From: Vibrio jasicida CAIM 1864 = LMG 25398
Lineage (GTDB): Bacteria > Pseudomonadota > Gammaproteobacteria > Enterobacterales > Vibrionaceae
Assembly (NCBI RefSeq): GCF_000400365.1
Contig: NZ_BAOG01000132.1
Coordinates: 1 to 41,351, forward strand
Direction: 5' to 3'
DNA length: 41,351 nt
Under the pieces are notes generated by a model. That model did not search any database and was not told the DNA's origin. It saw only the letters and a program-made list of their open reading frames with translations. The position numbers and the translations under genes were made by a program. Positions 8,027 to 16,779 of this stretch are shown in pieces (position 1 is the stretch's first letter; each line of letters opens with the position of its first letter).

Positions 8027-8156
8027 GAACAAGTCCTTATTTGATTGAATTATTATTTTTACGCAGCTCACTTTAGCATAATCCAAACTTTCGAATAACA
8101 ACCTGTTTTCTGGGGGTTTAGATAGCCAATTTTAGATTTCTAGGCGTTAAGTAGGC

Positions 8157-8183
8157 AAAAAAAAGCTGCGCACTTGGCGCAGC
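8157..8183 (-). terminator. intrinsic terminator of fadH
   Basis: The perfect 7-bp stem GCTGCGC/GCGCAGC (8165-8183) is followed on the minus strand by eight T (complement of 8157-8164), 25 bases past the fadH stop. Confidence 0.9.
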
Positions 8184-8207
8184 AAAATAGTTAAGAAAGA
8201 ATGATAC

Positions 8208-10220
8208 TTACAGTTTGACAGCCAGTTTCACACCCTGGCGGATGGCGCGAACCGCGTCCAATTCCCCAGCATGGTCTGCACCACCAATGATATGTAATTT
8301 CTCGCCCAGCTCATGCCATTTGTCTTCAAACGGACGAACCGACTCTTGCCCCGCACAAATAACCACTTTGTCAGCTTCTAACAATTGCGCCTTGCCGCTG
8401 ACTTGAATATGTAGGCCACCATCATCAATCTTGTCGTATGACACGCCACCGACTAAGTGAACACCGCGCTTTTCAAGCGTACGTTTATGAATCCAACCTG
8501 TGGTTTTACCCGGTCCTTTTCCAACGCGACCCTTACGACGTTGAAGTACCCACACTTCTTTATCAGCAACGGCGTCAGGATAAGGGTACAATCCCCCCGG
8601 TTGAGACATTTCTTTGTCGATTCCCCATTCATGCAGCCAATCATCAAGTGTTTGTCCCACGGGCTCAGTAAGCATCGTTGCCACATCAACACCAATCCCG
8701 CCTGCGCCAACAATGGCAACTTTCTCACCTACTGGCGTTTTATCACGAATCAGCGTTTGATAGTCGATCACTTTTTCTGGGTTTTCTATCCCATCAATTT
8801 TCACTTTACGCGGCTCAACGCCAGATGCCATGACCACTTCATCATATTCAGTCAGCAGATCGTAATTCGCCTCAGTTTCTAGATGTAAGTTAACGCCAGT
8901 TTCTTCAATGCGGTTCGCAAAGTAACGGATGGTCTCACGAAACTCTTCTTTACCTGGAATCTGCATGGCTAAACGGAACTGACCACCAATGCGATCGTTC
9001 TTCTCAAACAAATCTACTTTGTGGCCACGTTCTGCCAGCGTTGTCGCACAAGCGAGGCCAGCAGGTCCCGCGCCGACGACTGCAATATTTTTCTTCTTAA
9101 ACGCGTCCTCGACCACAATTTCAGTTTCGTAGCAAGCTAATGGGTTAACCAAACAACTTGCTCGCTTGCCTTTAAATACATTGTCTAAGCACGCTTGGTT
9201 ACAACCAATACACGTATTGATGAGCTGTGACTTTTCTTGTTCGGCTTTAGCAACAAAGTAAGGATCAGCTAGGAAAGGACGCGCCATAGAAACCATGTCA
9301 GCATGTCCAGAAGAAAGAATTCGTTCGGCCTCATCTGGGGTATTTATTCGGTTACAGGTGATGATTGGAACAGAAACGTGCGGCTTCACCTTTTCAGTCA
9401 CCCACGTAAATGCTCCGCGGGGTACTTGAGTGGCAATGGTAGGAATACGTGCTTCGTGCCAGCCGATACCCGTATTAATTATTGTCACACCGGCTTCTTC
9501 AAGTGCTTTTGCCAATTCAATAACATCTTCAAACGTGCTGCCTTGCTCGACCAAGTCCAACATCGAGAGACGGAAGATAATAATAAACTTTTCGCCCACG
9601 GCTTTACGCACTGCTTTAACGATTTCGATAGGGAAACGCATACGTTTTTTGTAGCTGCCGCCCCAGTCGTCGTAGCGCATGTTGGTACGCTTACATAAGA
9701 ATTGGTTAATCAAATAACCTTCAGAGCCCATTAGCTCGACACCATCATAGCCCGCTAGCTGAGCCAGCTCAGCACTATTAGCAAAAGCTTCGATGGTCTT
9801 TTTGATTTGTCGCTCGCTCATTTCGCTTGGTGCAAATTTGGCGATAGGCGCTTTCATACCCGATGCACTTTGCGCGAATGGATGCATCGCATAACGCCCT
9901 GCATGGAGAATTTGTAGGGCAATTTTACTGCCGTGCTTGTGAACCGCTTCCGTCACAACCTTATGTGCTTTGGCGTGCTTAGGCTTACTAAATTCAGCGC
10001 TTAACGGATGCAATCGGCCACGTAAATTTGGAGAAAAACCACCAGTTACGATTAAGCCAACACCGCCTTTGGCACGCTCTTCATAAAACGCAGCCAGCTT
10101 TTGAAGACCTTCTTTGTGCTCTTCTAAACCAGTATGCATTGATCCCATCAGGACGCGGTTTCGTAGCTGTGTAAAACCTAAGTCCAATGGCTTTAACAAA
10201 TTTGGGTACATGGCAGACAT
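8208..10220 (-). CDS. fadH: 2,4-dienoyl-CoA reductase (NADPH)
   Basis: The product is about 670 residues (E. coli FadH 672). It has an N-terminal Old-Yellow-Enzyme barrel (NRVLMGSMHTGLEE, QILHAGRYA), a cysteine cluster CIGCNQACLDN with a later Cys for a 4Fe-4S centre, and a C-terminal FAD/NADPH part (VVGAGPAGLACATTLAERG, then VAIVGAGGIGVDVA). It reduces 2,4-dienoyl-CoA esters so that polyunsaturated acids with even-numbered double bonds can enter beta-oxidation. I chose the ATG at 10220 (MSAMYPNLL) because GGATG lies 9 bases upstream; a GTG directly before and an ATG three codons later are possible. A FadR-like palindrome lies just upstream. It is inserted between ydjA and sppA relative to E. 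coli. Confidence 0.96.
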   Translation of the reverse strand: MSAMYPNLLKPLDLGFTQLRNRVLMGSMHTGLEEHKEGLQKLAAFYEERAKGGVGLIVTGGFSPNLRGRLHPLSAEFSKPKHAKAHKVVTEAVHKHGSKIALQILHAGRYAMHPFAQSASGMKAPIAKFAPSEMSERQIKKTIEAFANSAELAQLAGYDGVELMGSEGYLINQFLCKRTNMRYDDWGGSYKKRMRFPIEIVKAVRKAVGEKFIIIFRLSMLDLVEQGSTFEDVIELAKALEEAGVTIINTGIGWHEARIPTIATQVPRGAFTWVTEKVKPHVSVPIITCNRINTPDEAERILSSGHADMVSMARPFLADPYFVAKAEQEKSQLINTCIGCNQACLDNVFKGKRASCLVNPLACYETEIVVEDAFKKKNIAVVGAGPAGLACATTLAERGHKVDLFEKNDRIGGQFRLAMQIPGKEEFRETIRYFANRIEETGVNLHLETEANYDLLTEYDEVVMASGVEPRKVKIDGIENPEKVIDYQTLIRDKTPVGEKVAIVGAGGIGVDVATMLTEPVGQTLDDWLHEWGIDKEMSQPGGLYPYPDAVADKEVWVLQRRKGRVGKGPGKTTGWIHKRTLEKRGVHLVGGVSYDKIDDGGLHIQVSGKAQLLEADKVVICAGQESVRPFEDKWHELGEKLHIIGGADHAGELDAVRAIRQGVKLAVKL

Positions 10221-10243
10221 CACTAAACATCCATTTTTATTGT

Positions 10244-10258
10244 TGTGGTCTGACCACA
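10244..10258. promoter_or_regulatory. FadR-like operator upstream of fadH
   Basis: The perfect palindrome TGTGGTC-T-GACCACA closely fits the core TGGTC-N-GACCA of FadR operators. Its centre is about 30 bases before the fadH start, where a bound repressor would block transcription. Repression of fad genes by FadR with release by acyl-CoA is established in E. coli and Vibrio; binding here is inferred. Confidence 0.7.
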
Positions 10259-10445
10259 GTACGCCGCAAAAACCAAAAAATCAAACAAGCGTTTACAATT
10301 TTGCAACACGCGTCAATCTCACGTTAAACTATGCCAATTGTGAATGAGCGTGATAAGCTAAAAAAATTGTTATCTTTTGAGATCTTAGAGATAAGAACCC
10401 ATACTTTGTAAGATTAGGGAAAGACTATCTCGTTATGGAGACAAG

Positions 10446-12296
10446 ATGAAAAAACTCTTCAAATTTATTGGTCTGATATTCAAGGGGATATGGAAAGCCA
10501 TCACCTTTGTCAGACTTGCGCTAGTGAACCTGATCTTTTTAGTGATGATTGCTGTCTTCTACTTTGCCTTTACCTACACTGGAGAAGGTCAACCTGTCAT
10601 TGATAAAGAATCGGCGTTGGTTATGAACTTATCGGGACCGATCGTTGAGCAGCGTCGTTACGTTAACCCAATGGACTCCATTGCTGGTTCGGTTTTAGGT
10701 AACGAAATTCCGAAAGAAAACGTGTTATTCGACATTGTCGATACCATCCGATACGCAAAAGACGACCCTAAAGTCTCGGGCCTTGTCCTTGCTCTGCGTG
10801 ATATGCCAGAAACTAACCTAACTAAGCTTCGTTATATTGCAAAAGCACTGAACGAGTTTAAAGCATCAGGCAAACCAGTATACGCGGTGGGTGATTTCTA
10901 TAATCAAAGCCAATACTACCTTGCAAGTTACGCTGATAAAGTTTTTCTAGCACCCGATGGTGGCGTATTGATTAAGGGTTATAGCTCTTACTCCATGTAC
11001 TACAAAACCTTGTTAGAGAAACTCGATGTTTCAACGCACGTATTCCGAGTAGGTACTTACAAATCCGCGATTGAACCATTCATCCGCGATGACATGTCAG
11101 ACGCAGCAAAAGAATCAGCGACTCGTTGGATCACACAACTATGGAGCGCGTTTGTTGATGACGTAGCAACGAACCGTAACATTGATGCAAAAGCATTAAA
11201 TCCAACCATGGAAGAGTTGCTAGCAGAGATGAAATCGGTTGATGGCGACATCGCTCAGCTTGCAGTAAAAATGGGATTGGTTGATGAACTGGCTACTCGC
11301 CAAGACGTACGTAAGCTGTTCGCTAAAGAGTTTGGCAGTGACGGTAAAGACAGCTACAACGCAATTGGATATTACGACTACCTTGCTACCATGCGTCCTA
11401 AACTAAACCTTGCTGAAAACGACATTGCTGTTGTTGTTGCAAGCGGTGCCATTATGGATGGTCAACAACCACGTGGTACGGTCGGTGGTGACACAGTCGC
11501 AAGCCTACTTCGTCAAGCTCGCAACGACGATAAAGTGAAAGCTGTTGTACTTCGTGTTGATAGCCCTGGCGGCAGTGCTTTTGCCTCTGAAGTGATTCGT
11601 AATGAAGTAGAAGCCTTAAAAGAAGTAGGTAAACCCGTTGTGGTTTCGATGTCTAGCCTTGCGGCTTCAGGTGGTTACTGGATTTCAATGAGCGCAGACA
11701 AAATCGTTGCTCAGCCGACGACACTGACAGGCTCAATCGGTATCTTCAGCGTAATTACGACCTTTGAGAAGGGCTTTAACAAACTTGGTATTAGCACTGA
11801 TGGTGTGGGGACCTCTCCATTCTCTGGTGATGGCATCACGACGGGTCTTTCTGCTGGCGCTTCTGAGGCGTTCCAATTGGGTATTGAGCACGGTTACAAA
11901 CGTTTTATTTCTTTGGTTGGCTCAAACCGAGATATGTCACTTGAAGAAGTGGACAAAGTAGCGCAAGGCCGCGTGTGGACGGGTCAAGACGCGTTGTCAT
12001 TCGGTCTAGTCGATCAAATGGGTGATTTCGATGATGCCGTTAAACTGGCAGCGAAACTGGCTGAGGTAGAGAACTACGAAATCTACTGGGTTGAAGAACC
12101 ACTTTCACCGACAGAGCAATTTGTTCAAGAGTTCATGAACCAAGTCAAAGTATCTCTCGGTATTGACGCAACGAGCTTCTTACCTAAGAGCCTTCAACCA
12201 GTGGCTCAGCAATTTGAACAAGACGCTAGCATGCTACAAAGTTTTAATGATCCAAAAGGTCAATACGCGTTCTGCTTAAATTGCCAAGTGCAATAG
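10446..12296 (+). CDS. sppA: signal peptide peptidase A, 67 kDa type
   Basis: The 616-residue inner-membrane serine protease has one N-terminal membrane anchor (about 24-45) and a duplicated S49 domain on the periplasmic side. The catalytic dyad is visible: Lys206 in FRVGTYKSAIEPF in the first half and Ser408 in SSLAASGGYW in the second, matching Lys209 and Ser409 of E. coli SppA (618 residues). It degrades signal peptides left in the membrane after cleavage of secreted proteins. GGAG lies 5 bases before the ATG. It is followed by its own terminator and then ansA, the same gene order as in E. coli. Confidence 0.97.
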   Translation: MKKLFKFIGLIFKGIWKAITFVRLALVNLIFLVMIAVFYFAFTYTGEGQPVIDKESALVMNLSGPIVEQRRYVNPMDSIAGSVLGNEIPKENVLFDIVDTIRYAKDDPKVSGLVLALRDMPETNLTKLRYIAKALNEFKASGKPVYAVGDFYNQSQYYLASYADKVFLAPDGGVLIKGYSSYSMYYKTLLEKLDVSTHVFRVGTYKSAIEPFIRDDMSDAAKESATRWITQLWSAFVDDVATNRNIDAKALNPTMEELLAEMKSVDGDIAQLAVKMGLVDELATRQDVRKLFAKEFGSDGKDSYNAIGYYDYLATMRPKLNLAENDIAVVVASGAIMDGQQPRGTVGGDTVASLLRQARNDDKVKAVVLRVDSPGGSAFASEVIRNEVEALKEVGKPVVVSMSSLAASGGYWISMSADKIVAQPTTLTGSIGIFSVITTFEKGFNKLGISTDGVGTSPFSGDGITTGLSAGASEAFQLGIEHGYKRFISLVGSNRDMSLEEVDKVAQGRVWTGQDALSFGLVDQMGDFDDAVKLAAKLAEVENYEIYWVEEPLSPTEQFVQEFMNQVKVSLGIDATSFLPKSLQPVAQQFEQDASMLQSFNDPKGQYAFCLNCQVQ

Positions 12297-12312
12297 CTAT
12301 CCTAGCTTAGCC

Positions 12313-12349
12313 AAAAAGGGGCGTCTCTGTGCGAGATGCCCCTTTTTAT
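12313..12349 (+). terminator. intrinsic terminator of sppA
   Basis: The arms AAAAAGGGGC and GCCCCTTTTT pair with an extended inner stem GTCTC/GAGAT. The stem ends in five T, so sppA and ansA are at least partly separate transcripts. Confidence 0.9.
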
Positions 12350-12409
12350 TAGGTTTCATTTCGCTATAATCCCCGCCACTGTTCCCCTACATGAAAGTAA
12401 AGTAGAACG

Positions 12410-13423
12410 ATGACTAGAAAACACATCTACATCGCTTACACCGGTGGCACCATCGGTATGCAAAAATCCGATCACGGCTACGTCCCTGTCGCTGGCTTTA
12501 TGGAAAAACAACTCGCCAGCATGCCCGAGTTCCACCGCCCAGAAATGCCGGAATACACCATCCATGAGTACGAGCCTCTGATCGACTCATCTGATATGAC
12601 ACCGGCAGACTGGCAGCAAATCGCAGACGACATCCGTGACAACTACGATAAATACGATGGATTTGTTATTTTGCATGGTACCGACACCATGGCATACACC
12701 GCTTCTGCATTGTCTTTCATGTTGGAGAATCTAGGTAAACCTGTCATCGTGACCGGCTCACAAATTCCTCTGGCAGAACTACGCTCAGACGGCCAAGCAA
12801 ACCTACTGAATGCTCTGCATATTGCGGCAAACTACCCTATCAACGAAGTAACATTGTTCTTCAACAATCAGTTGATGCGCGGCAACCGCAGCACCAAGTC
12901 TCATGCTGATGGCTTTAACGCGTTTACATCGCCAAACTTGCCACCTCTGTTGGAGGCAGGTATCAATATCCAGATCAGCAACAATGTTTCAGTAGGCACA
13001 AAGCCAGAGGGTGACTTCAAAGTACACAACATCACGCCACAACCTATCGGCGTGATCACCATGTACCCTGGCATTTCACACGAAGTAATCCGCAATACAC
13101 TTCGTCAACCAGTCAATGCGATGATCTTGCTGACATTTGGTGTGGGCAATGCCCCGCAAAATCCTGAGTTACTAGGTCATCTAAAAGAAGCATCTGAGCG
13201 TGGCGTCATTGTCGTGAACTTAACGCAATGTTTGGCGGGTAAAGTCAACATGGGCGGCTACGCAACTGGTTGTGCACTAGCAGATTCTGGCGTAATCAGT
13301 GGTTTTGATATGACGCCAGAAGCAGCGCTAGCAAAACTGCACTACCTTCTAAGCCAGAACCTGTCTTATGAAGAGATCAAAACGAAGATGCAAGAAGTAC
13401 TGCGTGGTGAAATGAGCCTGTAG
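12410..13423 (+). CDS. ansA: cytoplasmic L-asparaginase I
   Basis: The 337-residue protein has no signal peptide and begins MTRKHIYIAYTGGTIG. The nucleophile Thr14 lies in TGGTIG, and the second signature LHGTDTMAYTASALSFML supplies the second Thr-Asp site. It hydrolyses asparagine to aspartate and ammonia in the cytoplasm. Length and N-terminus match E. coli AnsA (338 residues), not the periplasmic AnsB. It lies after sppA as in E. coli, but pncA, which follows ansA there, is absent here and yeaC comes next on the other strand. Confidence 0.95.
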   Translation: MTRKHIYIAYTGGTIGMQKSDHGYVPVAGFMEKQLASMPEFHRPEMPEYTIHEYEPLIDSSDMTPADWQQIADDIRDNYDKYDGFVILHGTDTMAYTASALSFMLENLGKPVIVTGSQIPLAELRSDGQANLLNALHIAANYPINEVTLFFNNQLMRGNRSTKSHADGFNAFTSPNLPPLLEAGINIQISNNVSVGTKPEGDFKVHNITPQPIGVITMYPGISHEVIRNTLRQPVNAMILLTFGVGNAPQNPELLGHLKEASERGVIVVNLTQCLAGKVNMGGYATGCALADSGVISGFDMTPEAALAKLHYLLSQNLSYEEIKTKMQEVLRGEMSL

Positions 13424-13456
13424 TTCGGTAAACCTACTGTTCGTATCTTAAACAAC

Positions 13457-13482
13457 AAAGCCCAATTCAAAATTGGGCTTTT
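13457..13482 (+). terminator. terminator between ansA and yeaC
   Basis: The arms AAAGCCCAATT and AATTGGGCTTT pair perfectly around CAA. Flanking A and T let it work for ansA, and more weakly for the convergent yeaC. Confidence 0.85.
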
Positions 13483-13530
13483 CAATATTTACTGTTCTGC
13501 CTACTGCAAGGAGAGTAAGAATAAGGACTA

Positions 13531-13815
13531 TCAGCTGTGATTCGGGTTTACTCGAACAATATCTTGCTCTTCTTCGTTGAACTGTTTCTTCAATTCTTGC
13601 TTCGATTTAAAACTGATTTCTCCACCAGCAGCCACGGTCATGTGCTGCGCATCAGTGTTGTGTTTTGATTGATACAACATCACAGCTTGCATACATGAGT
13701 CTCGCTGCTCTTTAGAAAGTGTTGTACCCTCAGGCCATCTTCCTGTTTCTACTGCGTAAACCAATCGATCATAGACTTCTGGCGTTATCGCATTTAATAA
13801 TTGTTCTGCGTCCAT
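13531..13815 (-). CDS. yeaC: YeaC-family (DUF1315) protein
   Basis: The 94-residue protein matches E. coli YeaC along its length: PEVYDRLVYAVETGRWPEG, then QAVMLYQSKHNTDAQHMTV and KSKQELKKQF. It is soluble, with no signal peptide. The function is unknown in E. coli too. AAGGT lies 6 bases before the ATG. In E. coli yeaC is next to msrB and gapA; here a DUF2989 lipoprotein gene lies between yeaC and msrB, so the neighbourhood is conserved but has an insertion. Confidence 0.93.
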   Translation of the reverse strand: MDAEQLLNAITPEVYDRLVYAVETGRWPEGTTLSKEQRDSCMQAVMLYQSKHNTDAQHMTVAAGGEISFKSKQELKKQFNEEEQDIVRVNPNHS

Positions 13816-13916
13816 AATGTACCTTCTTATTACATTCTATTCACAGAACATAACGGGTTAGTAAACAGAGTCAAGAATCCAAAAATGAATTGGTGTAACG
13901 GATCACAAGCAAAACC

Positions 13917-14738
13917 ATGAAACGAACATACTGGCTACTAGCAAGCCTTGCCTCTTTGACTTTAACAGGCTGCTTTGAAGGCAACGTCACCACGGAAGAA
14001 TTGTGCCAAAACAATCCCAAACTGCGTTGCGAGCAACTCAACATGGACGATGGACAGTGCCGGATTCCTAGAACGAATTTAGTCTGGCATCGATTTGAGT
14101 TACTCAAAAGCCCAACAGAAGCGAACCAGATCACCGAATACGCTTTGGTTGCTGAGTACAGGAAATGCCTTGAGCTTGCCTCTCAAATTACCCCTATCGA
14201 TCAAAGCGCGTTAAAAAGAAAACGTTTCGATGCATTAGTGCATAGCATTGACGAATTAGAACGTATCGTCACGACACTAAAAGGTTCTGACGATCCTGCG
14301 ACCCTATACTTTTTATGGTCTCAAACGGGAGACGATCAAGCGAGGCGTCAATTCTTGCAAATGGAAGGCTCCCCTCAACTTAACAATGCTGAGATGCAAT
14401 ATGCCTTAGCGACCTTCTATACCAATAGAGACCAGCAAAAAACGTTAACATTACTTCATAATTCGCTTTCAATGTCTGACGAGAACAACCTCAATCCAGC
14501 CATCCTCAAGTCGCTCGCGAGCATCAATCAAGGGTTAGGTAACAAAGAGCAGGCCTATTTATGGGCGATGGTAGCCAAACGCTTTGATGTTCCGCTCGCC
14601 AATGAGCAACAATTAAAGCGTATGTTCAATTTTTCAAAGACAGAGAAATATGAACAACTAGACGATTTGGCTAAATCTATTTCGAAGTCGATAGAGAAAG
14701 GGAATTATTCGCCAAGGATAATCCCAAGTAATTTATAA
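13917..14738 (+). CDS. DUF2989-type lipoprotein
   Basis: The 273-residue precursor has a lipoprotein signal (MKRTYWLLASLASLTLTGC) with the lipidated Cys at residue 19. The mature part begins FEGNVTTEELCQNNPKLRCE and has several Cys in its first 40 residues, followed by a long helical region. The pattern of short helical repeats (YALATFYTNRDQQKTLTLLH, later ASINQGLGNKEQAYLWAMVA) looks like Sel1/TPR-type pairs. I recognise it as the DUF2989 family, found in Vibrio and Shewanella and without a known function. The residue after Cys is Phe, which does not signal inner-membrane retention, so an outer-membrane location is likely. Divergent from yeaC; ribosome site weak. Confidence 0.85.
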   Translation: MKRTYWLLASLASLTLTGCFEGNVTTEELCQNNPKLRCEQLNMDDGQCRIPRTNLVWHRFELLKSPTEANQITEYALVAEYRKCLELASQITPIDQSALKRKRFDALVHSIDELERIVTTLKGSDDPATLYFLWSQTGDDQARRQFLQMEGSPQLNNAEMQYALATFYTNRDQQKTLTLLHNSLSMSDENNLNPAILKSLASINQGLGNKEQAYLWAMVAKRFDVPLANEQQLKRMFNFSKTEKYEQLDDLAKSISKSIEKGNYSPRIIPSNL

Positions 14739-14743
14739 AATAA

Positions 14744-14773
14744 AAAACTCCCATTCATATTGGGAGTTTTTTA
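14744..14773 (+). terminator. terminator after DUF2989 lipoprotein gene
   Basis: The arms AAAACTCCCA and TGGGAGTTTT pair perfectly and are flanked by A and T runs. It is usable in both directions, ending the lipoprotein gene and possibly the convergent msrB. Confidence 0.9.
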
Positions 14774-14855
14774 TTTGTCTCTCGGCTTATCTTGAGTGGG
14801 CAATTACTATTTTATTAATTGAAAGGATGAAACATTCTTTCAACCATTATCCGGC

Positions 14856-15269
14856 TTATTGGTCAGATTTGTTGAAAATTAACGACACCGAGTTTACACA
14901 ATAGCGTTCGCCTGTTGTTTGCGGCCCATCTTCAAAAACATGACCTAAATGACTGTCACAAGCGCCACATCGAATCTCTGTACGAACCATTCCGTGACTC
15001 AGATCTTCTAAATAACGGACCGCGGTGTCATTAATTGGCGCATCAAAACTTGGCCAGCCACACCCTGAGTCGTACTTATTATCAGAGACAAATAGAGGAG
15101 CATCACAACACGTACAGGCATAGACGCCTGTCTCTTTGTTGTGAAGCAGTTTACCGGAGAACGGAGCTTCTGTTCCTTGCTCGCGACAGACGCGAAACTC
15201 TTCCTCAGAGAGCTGCTCACGCCACTGTTCATCGGACTTCGTTACTTTTCTTCCGCTTTGTTCCACCAA
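14856..15269 (-). CDS. msrB: peptide-methionine (R)-S-oxide reductase
   Basis: MsrB repairs methionine-R-sulfoxide in proteins. Both zinc-binding CxxC pairs are present (CTCC and CGAC), with SGCGWPSFDAPI, HLGHVFEDGP and RYCVNSVSLIF, where the Cys is catalytic. I chose the TTG at 15269, which gives 137 residues, like E. coli MsrB (137), with AAGGA 7 bases upstream. A GTG one codon later is nearly equivalent. An ATG at 15356 would add 29 residues rich in Leu and Lys and also has a fair ribosome site (GGTGA), so the start is not certain. Divergent from gapA, as in E. coli. Confidence 0.92.
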   Translation of the reverse strand: MVEQSGRKVTKSDEQWREQLSEEEFRVCREQGTEAPFSGKLLHNKETGVYACTCCDAPLFVSDNKYDSGCGWPSFDAPINDTAVRYLEDLSHGMVRTEIRCGACDSHLGHVFEDGPQTTGERYCVNSVSLIFNKSDQ

Positions 15270-15475
15270 TTCCTGTTCCTTATTTCTTATTTTTGGCAAT
15301 GACTTTTTTAGCAAAAAACTTGCTTCTCGTAACAGTTGTAGCACATACTTTCTCACCAGAACACCATGTGTAATTAATTTGATACGAGTACTTATCTCGG
15401 AAGTTATATTACGCCAACTGGGATGTAGAATAACCAGTTAAAAGTTTAAAAAACGAGCATTTGCGAAGAATTGTT

Positions 15476-15497
15476 AAAAAAAGCGTCGCTTTTTTTT
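15476..15497 (+). promoter_or_regulatory. terminator-like hairpin in the gapA upstream region
   Basis: Seven A plus GC pair with GC plus seven T around a tiny GTC loop, and the T run extends to eight. It lies 107 bases before the gapA start in the msrB-gapA divergent region. No gene upstream on the plus strand needs it, so it may be a leader attenuator or just an AT-rich dyad. Confidence 0.35.
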
Positions 15498-15603
15498 GAC
15501 TTTAAACAAGTTAAGTCCGATTATCTGTTGCAGATGTTTACTGGATTCTGTAATTTTACTACCAGTTATCTTTAATCAGAAATTAAGTTGTGGAGCAACT
15601 ATA

Positions 15604-16599
15604 ATGACTATCAAAGTAGGTATTAACGGTTTTGGCCGTATCGGTCGTTTCGTATTCCGTGCAGCGCAAGAGCGCAACGACATCGAAGTTGTAGGTATTA
15701 ACGACCTTATCGACGTAGATTACATGGCATACATGCTTAAGTACGACTCAACTCACGGCCGTTTCAACGGTACTGTTGAAGTTGAAGGCGGTAACCTAAT
15801 CGTTAACGGTAAAACTGTACGTGTAACTGCAGAGCGCAACCCTGAAGATCTAAAATGGGATGCTATCGACGTTGACGTAGTAGCTGAAGCAACTGGTCTT
15901 TTCCTAACTGACGAGACTGCACGTAAGCACATCACTGCTGGTGCGAAGAAAGTTGTTCTAACTGGTCCTTCTAAAGACGCAACTCCAATGTTCGTTATGG
16001 GCGTAAACGATTCAACTTACGCAGGTCAAGACATCGTTTCTAACGCTTCTTGTACTACTAACTGTCTAGCGCCTATCGCTAAAGTTCTTAACGACAAGTT
16101 CGGTATCGTATCTGGTCTTATGACTACAGTTCACGCTACTACAGCTACTCAAAAAACTGTAGACGGTCCTTCTGCTAAAGACTGGCGCGGTGGTCGTGGT
16201 GCTTCTCAGAACATCATCCCATCTTCAACTGGTGCTGCTAAAGCTGTAGGCGTTGTTCTTCCAGAACTAAACGGCAAACTAACTGGTATGGCTTTCCGCG
16301 TACCAACAGCTAACGTTTCTGTAGTTGACCTAACAGTTAACCTAGAGAAAGGCGCATCTTACGAAGCTATCTGTGCAGCAATGAAAGAAGCTTCTGAAGG
16401 CGAACTAAAAGGCGTTCTAGGCTACACTGAAGACCAAGTTGTTTCTCAAGACTTCATCGGTGAAGTTCAAACTTCAGTATTCGATGCTAAAGCTGGTATC
16501 GCTCTAACTGATAACTTCGTTAAAGTTGTATCTTGGTACGACAACGAAATCGGTTACTCAAACAAAGTTCTAGACCTAATCGCTCACATCTCTAAGTAA
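15604..16599 (+). CDS. gapA: glyceraldehyde-3-phosphate dehydrogenase
   Basis: From the ATG at 15604 the protein is 331 residues, exactly the E. coli GapA length. MTIKVGINGFGRIGRFVFRA is the NAD-binding start and Cys150 in SNASCTTNC is the catalytic thiol. It catalyses NAD-dependent phosphorylating oxidation of glyceraldehyde-3-phosphate in glycolysis. The in-frame extension upstream to 15496 is rejected because GTGGAG lies before the 15604 ATG and the family starts here. Codon use is strongly biased (GTT/GTA, GCT, CTA, AAC, GAA), unlike its neighbours, as expected for a very highly expressed gene. It has its own terminator, separate from yeaD. Confidence 0.98.
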   Translation: MTIKVGINGFGRIGRFVFRAAQERNDIEVVGINDLIDVDYMAYMLKYDSTHGRFNGTVEVEGGNLIVNGKTVRVTAERNPEDLKWDAIDVDVVAEATGLFLTDETARKHITAGAKKVVLTGPSKDATPMFVMGVNDSTYAGQDIVSNASCTTNCLAPIAKVLNDKFGIVSGLMTTVHATTATQKTVDGPSAKDWRGGRGASQNIIPSSTGAAKAVGVVLPELNGKLTGMAFRVPTANVSVVDLTVNLEKGASYEAICAAMKEASEGELKGVLGYTEDQVVSQDFIGEVQTSVFDAKAGIALTDNFVKVVSWYDNEIGYSNKVLDLIAHISK

Positions 16600-16657
16600 T
16601 TATTACTTAGCTGAAAAGCAATTAGCGAAGCTTGTGTTTGAAACATAAGATTTGAAT

Positions 16658-16685
16658 AAAAGGCGGCTCTAGAGTCGCCTTTTTT
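16658..16685 (+). terminator. intrinsic terminator of gapA
   Basis: The arms AAAAGGCG and CGCCTTTT, with an inner CTCTAGAG palindrome, are followed by T. It ends gapA 59 bases past its stop and separates it from yeaD. Confidence 0.92.
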
Positions 16686-16779
16686 GTATCTGGAATTTGA
16701 GAGAATGAAGACTCGACGTTGCACTCAATGTGCGAAGTGCGTCTAAAACACTCTCCCTCCCAGCGATAGGAAGCAACAC

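Noticed and set aside
8453..8882. Overlapping frames on both strands inside fadH
   Set aside because: They follow from the codon bias of fadH and show no start context or family features.
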